In this document: in pieces, positions 52,079 to 64,000 of the stretch | Position numbering within the stretch: position 1 is the first letter of the stretch | Layout of the letters: every line of letters begins with the position of its first letter | NCBI GenBank assembly: GCA_037179385.1 | Contig: CM074195.1 | Span: 10,121,787 to 10,185,786 of the forward strand | From: Holothuria scabra | Taxonomy: Eukaryota; Echinodermata; Holothuroidea; Aspidochirotida; Holothuriidae | Direction of reading: 5' to 3' | DNA: 64,000 nucleotides | Notes under the pieces: generated by a model | Seen by the model: only the letters and a program-made list of their open reading frames with translations | Databases searched by the model: none | What the model was told of the DNA's origin: nothing | Program-made: the position numbers and the translations under genes

Positions 52079-52446
52079 TTCCTTGTCTTTAGAACAAGCT
52101 GGTATAAAAGGGCAAAAGGTTAAAAGGTAAAATTGAGAGGATGCCCTCGTTGTTCTGGACGACACAGTGTTATGCACCACACTGATTTAAAACATAACAT
52201 AGTGTTTAGGAGCATTCCTTTCCACATCAGAACATGGTTGCATAAGCCGACTTTAGCACTCGCAAAAACTCCCTATATACTCAACAACTCAATTCATTAC
52301 AGACAAGATATAAGCACCTCATCTTCCATTTAGTATGAAAATGGAAAAACCATCAGCATTTTGCACCAAAGAGAAGCAAACTTACCAAAGGTTTTCTGCT
52401 ATTTCACTTTTCAAAAGAGTCAACCAATCAGAGACCACATATTTTT

Positions 52447-52573
52447 CAATGCCAAAGGGCAAGAACCAATCAGATTCATTGTTTATATTCAATTATATTC
52501 AAGGCATGGACTAACCAGTTTATGTTGGTGAACCAGCCACCACTATGGGCATCATTTAGCTGTTTGATGAACC
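52447..52573 (-). pseudogene. Decayed partial duplicate of the PIK3CA terminal exon
   Basis: About 127 bp aligned to 52613-52741, which is the last part of the true terminal exon plus its first 3' UTR bases. In the same frame it reads FIKQLNDAHSGGWFTNINWL then VHALN and continues without a stop for several residues. It differs from the true tail ([20 protein letters not shown], then CHALK) mostly at amino-acid-changing sites. No splice acceptor precedes it, so it is most likely a non-functional tandem duplicate in the 3' UTR. Confidence 0.8.
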
Positions 52574-52649
52574 ATATTAAAAACACCAACCAATCAATCA
52601 ACCAAGCTTACCCAATGCCTAAGGGCAAGAACCAATCCCATTCATTGTT

Positions 52650-61468
<8,819 letters not shown>

Positions 61469-62119
61469 CTGTGAAGAATTAAAAGAATAAGATGGAATTT
61501 CAAAAAGGCAAAGTTAGCTGGTTGCATGGTTTGCTGAAAGCCCTTCAGCCCAGAGTTCATAAGGCTTGACCTGTCAGGCAATGGGTTTTGATGGAAAGCT
61601 TACCACAGTGGGAGAAATGTAATTCTGGGTGAAGATAAACTAAATCTGAATTGGATTTGAACCAAAGACCAAGAGCATGCACAAAACATTTGGGCACAAA
61701 TCACTGTGTAAAGCCATGATCACACCATAATGAATTACGATTAGATTCCAATCCAATTTTGTAGGGTTTTTATTGAAATCTCCCCACATCTGGTTAGAAA
61801 GAACTTTAAATTGGCCAATCTGTGTAAATATATCATCTGTGTCACAGAACTATGAAATTTAAATTTATACTACTTATTTCATGATGTCACACTGACAGAC
61901 AACTTTCTTCGGACTATGCATGTCCAATAAGTGCTGTTTGTTGGTGTGACAAAAGTATAGGTTAATACTTCATATTCATAGACCTCTGATGCAACTCATA
62001 TATAAATTTTTGGCTCTTTCCAACCAGAGATGAAGAAGATCTTCATAAAACTCACAAAAATTGCATTGAAATTCATTGCAGTGTCGTGACTTCGGCTTAA
62101 GTTATAGTTCCATAACGCT

Positions 62120-63673
62120 TAGTGTTTGCACGGGTACTAAAAATTAGGACCCGGGTACCCTATCACCATACCCGTCGGGTACCCGGGTTACCCGGTGTTA
62201 TGGTGACTAAAAGATATGAGCATTTTGTAAGGCATACTCCATAAGACATGCATGGTAACATTAACATCTGTACTGGATAGGTATAGCGATCACAGTTCCC
62301 AAGTTCAAAAACATTTGATTTGTTAGAAGGTTTAATCGTTTCGTTTTGTTTTAGATCAAAATGACAAGTAAAAAAGAAAACGTAACAGAAAACAGTCAAA
62401 TAAGAAAATTATACTTCCCAAGGCCTATATCAATTTGATATTGAATTTTGGGACGCTTTCCTACTTGAAAAGCCAGCATAGTTAGAGCTCGAAGCTTCTC
62501 CTTTTAAACCACTGATTTAAAAATATCAACTAATCAGAGCCCTGTATTATGGTATTCTCTTGCACGTCAAAAATTACCGATTGTAAACAAACGACGTCAT
62601 GTTTGTGAACTTCCCTCATACTACTTTGCAATGTGCGTTGGAATTATCCCTAATGGGGTATGTACGTTCTTACATAGCTAGCCTCATGTCGACATCCAGG
62701 CACGGTAACATAACTTTCACACATAAACTTCGTAGTCTGCTTGAGCGCCATTTTGGGGCAAAATAACGTAATATATACTGGCCTATTTTAAAAAAAAATT
62801 TGTGAATGTTTACGGTGTTATTACATTGATGTCGTTTTACTTTGCAGATAGCGGCAAAGTGTTGATTTGCATAAAACTGACACCTTTAACCATTAAGAAA
62901 TATTCGAGGATTATACTCGAGGTGGCATACTGTATTGATAATAAGATCGTATATACATGCAAGGCTCAGTTTACCTAGCATGCTGAACGTTACGGGCACT
63001 GTCTTTGCGAGCTGGGCGGGGGTGATACAGTAGGTGCGTTCGATTAAGCAGCTCGAGCCGGCTCAACTGGCTCAACCAGTTTTTTAACTGGTCGAAATGT
63101 GACGTAAAATACGTCACCGGCTCAACTAGACCACCTCGGAGGGCTGGTCGTTTTGGCCGGCTCAAGTTGTGATGATTTGATGACGTTAAAATCACTTTTG
63201 CCAAAGATCGATCGCTGGCTGAACCAGTTGAGCCGGCTCGAGCCACTAAATCGAACGCACCTAGTATGTCTTGCTATGTCTGCGTGAAACAGTACGATGT
63301 GATTTTGAATCGGCTGTCAGATAGCTTGCTTGCGAGTAAGTTTATAAGCCATATACATGTGATGTGTGAGAAGTAACCCACTACGTGACGATAGCGCAAT
63401 AGGGCCGCACCCTGATAAAAATTTCAACTTCAGAAACGAAGTACAGACAACTATCAAACTTACACATAATTTCTTGGGGCTCTCTTCATTCTCAGTCTCG
63501 AAGAATGTTTACCAAATTGGCAAAATATTTTAGTCCATTACCGTGGGCAATGGCGTAAATGGGATGATCCTTTTGCATGCATTTTTTTTTTAAGATTCGG
63601 GTAGTAGATTTGGAACCAGGTAATACGATGGCGGGCGGGTACCCGGGTACCCGGGTTACCCGTGCAAACACTA
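62120..63673. mobile_element. hAT-like non-autonomous element, 1,554 bp, 8-bp TSD
   Basis: The ends TAGTGTTTGCACGGGTA and TACCCGTGCAAACACTA (or ..TTACCCGTGC..) are inverted, and ATAACGCT is duplicated at 62112-62119 and 63674-63681. Subterminal gggtacccggg palindromes occur at both ends. The 8-bp duplication and TAGTG-type ends fit the hAT superfamily. No transposase frame is present, and a 229-bp MITE is inserted at 63033. Confidence 0.85.
63033..63261. mobile_element. 229-bp MITE nested in the hAT-like element
   Basis: Termini GGTGCGTTCGATTAAGCAGC and CACTAAATCGAACGCACC are inverted and flanked by TA on both sides (63031-63032, 63262-63263). The inverted repeats extend inward through ctcgagccggctcaactgg, and the interior is CpG-rich. 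Confidence 0.85.
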
Positions 63674-63961
63674 ATAACGCTAAAAGAAATTCCCTAACCA
63701 GAAACTTAAATTTCAACCTTTAAGTTATTTCTGCTTAAATGAGATAACAAGCATTCATCCCTTTTCCAATTCTTTATTCTCTACATTTATTTATTTTACA
63801 TTTAAGCCTGTCCTTTCCATGGCTGTATGCTGCAAAAGGGAGGATCCCATTAACACATTTGCTCTATAAAATTCCCTGGAAACATTTTCCTCTCCCCCAA
63901 ACTTGATCACAAACCATGCCACAGTAGCAAGAGAACATCATCTCAAAATAAAAACAGGTAC

Positions 63962-63991
63962 CTGTGGATTCTTTATTAACTGTTTCTTCCG
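63962..63991 (-). CDS. PIK3CA: Possible PIK3CA micro-exon at the right edge
   Basis: On the minus strand TTTGCTTAG can serve as an acceptor and CACAG|GTACCTG as a donor, giving 30 nt that read RKKQLIKNPQ in phase 0. The next exon also starts in phase 0 (ERMKFL). The composition resembles the human linker just before MKFL, which is also Lys/Gln-rich. An in-frame TAG overlaps the acceptor, so the exon cannot extend further, and the pyrimidine tract would lie outside the window. It is tentative. Confidence 0.28.
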
Positions 63992-64000
63992 CTAAGCAAA

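Larger units (their letters stand above)
29422..52649. other. Intergenic region between Eph-like and PIK3CA genes
   Basis: Twenty-three kilobases with no supported coding exon. The part next to the Eph start (29422-29900) should include its promoter and 5' UTR. The rest is transposon debris listed separately, with CpG-richer islands near 36.2-36.8 kb and 42.2-42.5 kb whose role I cannot assign. Confidence 0.6.
61469..64000. other. PIK3CA: PIK3CA intron with hAT-like element at the right edge
   Basis: From the acceptor of the P-loop exon to the right edge. It is dominated by the 1,554-bp element at 62120-63673. A possible 30-nt micro-exon sits at 63962-63991. Confidence 0.6.

Overview
The window is eukaryotic nuclear DNA. 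It is AT-rich, has no bacterial-style operons, and is almost entirely introns, intergenic sequence and transposon debris. Coding exons are short and bounded by consensus splice sites (GT donors; AG acceptors after pyrimidine tracts). tRNA-derived SINEs, many short inverted-repeat elements, and the gene content below fit an invertebrate deuterostome. An echinoderm-like marine animal is my inference and is not proven.

Two genes can be supported, both on the minus strand. On the right, six spliced exons (61468 down to 52650) encode the last ~336 residues of a class IA phosphoinositide 3-kinase catalytic subunit of the p110-alpha (PIK3CA) type. They hold the P-loop, ATP-pocket, GDRH catalytic loop, DFG/activation loop and C-terminal tail. 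All splice phases join, and the 5' part of the gene lies beyond the right edge. On the left, a signal-peptide exon (29421-29316) and a phase-compatible 83-nt exon (13095-13013) look like the first two exons of an Eph receptor tyrosine kinase. The rest of that gene should lie beyond the left edge. The Eph start codon is about 23 kb downstream of the PI3K stop codon.

Region by region: 1-13012 is sequence 3' of Eph exon 2, carrying a SINE, a TTAA-bounded MITE, a 33-bp tandem repeat and a 2,728-bp composite foldback element (4845-7572). 13096-29315 is Eph intron 1, with an intact tRNA-derived SINE, an 8-bp-TSD MITE and a few exon-like islands on the plus strand. 29422-52649 is intergenic: a 706-bp TIR element, TTAA MITEs inserted end to end, and a decayed repeat-rich 2.6-kb element. 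52650-64000 is PIK3CA. Its introns hold an 89-bp minisatellite that grew out of a tRNA-derived SINE, an 18-bp minisatellite, and a 1,554-bp hAT-like element with another MITE nested inside it.

The two genes do not act as an operon. Eph receptors and class I PI3K are linked in signalling, and in human every class I PI3K catalytic gene sits near an Eph gene, so their closeness here may be an ancient linkage. No transposase, rRNA, functional tRNA or CRISPR array was seen.
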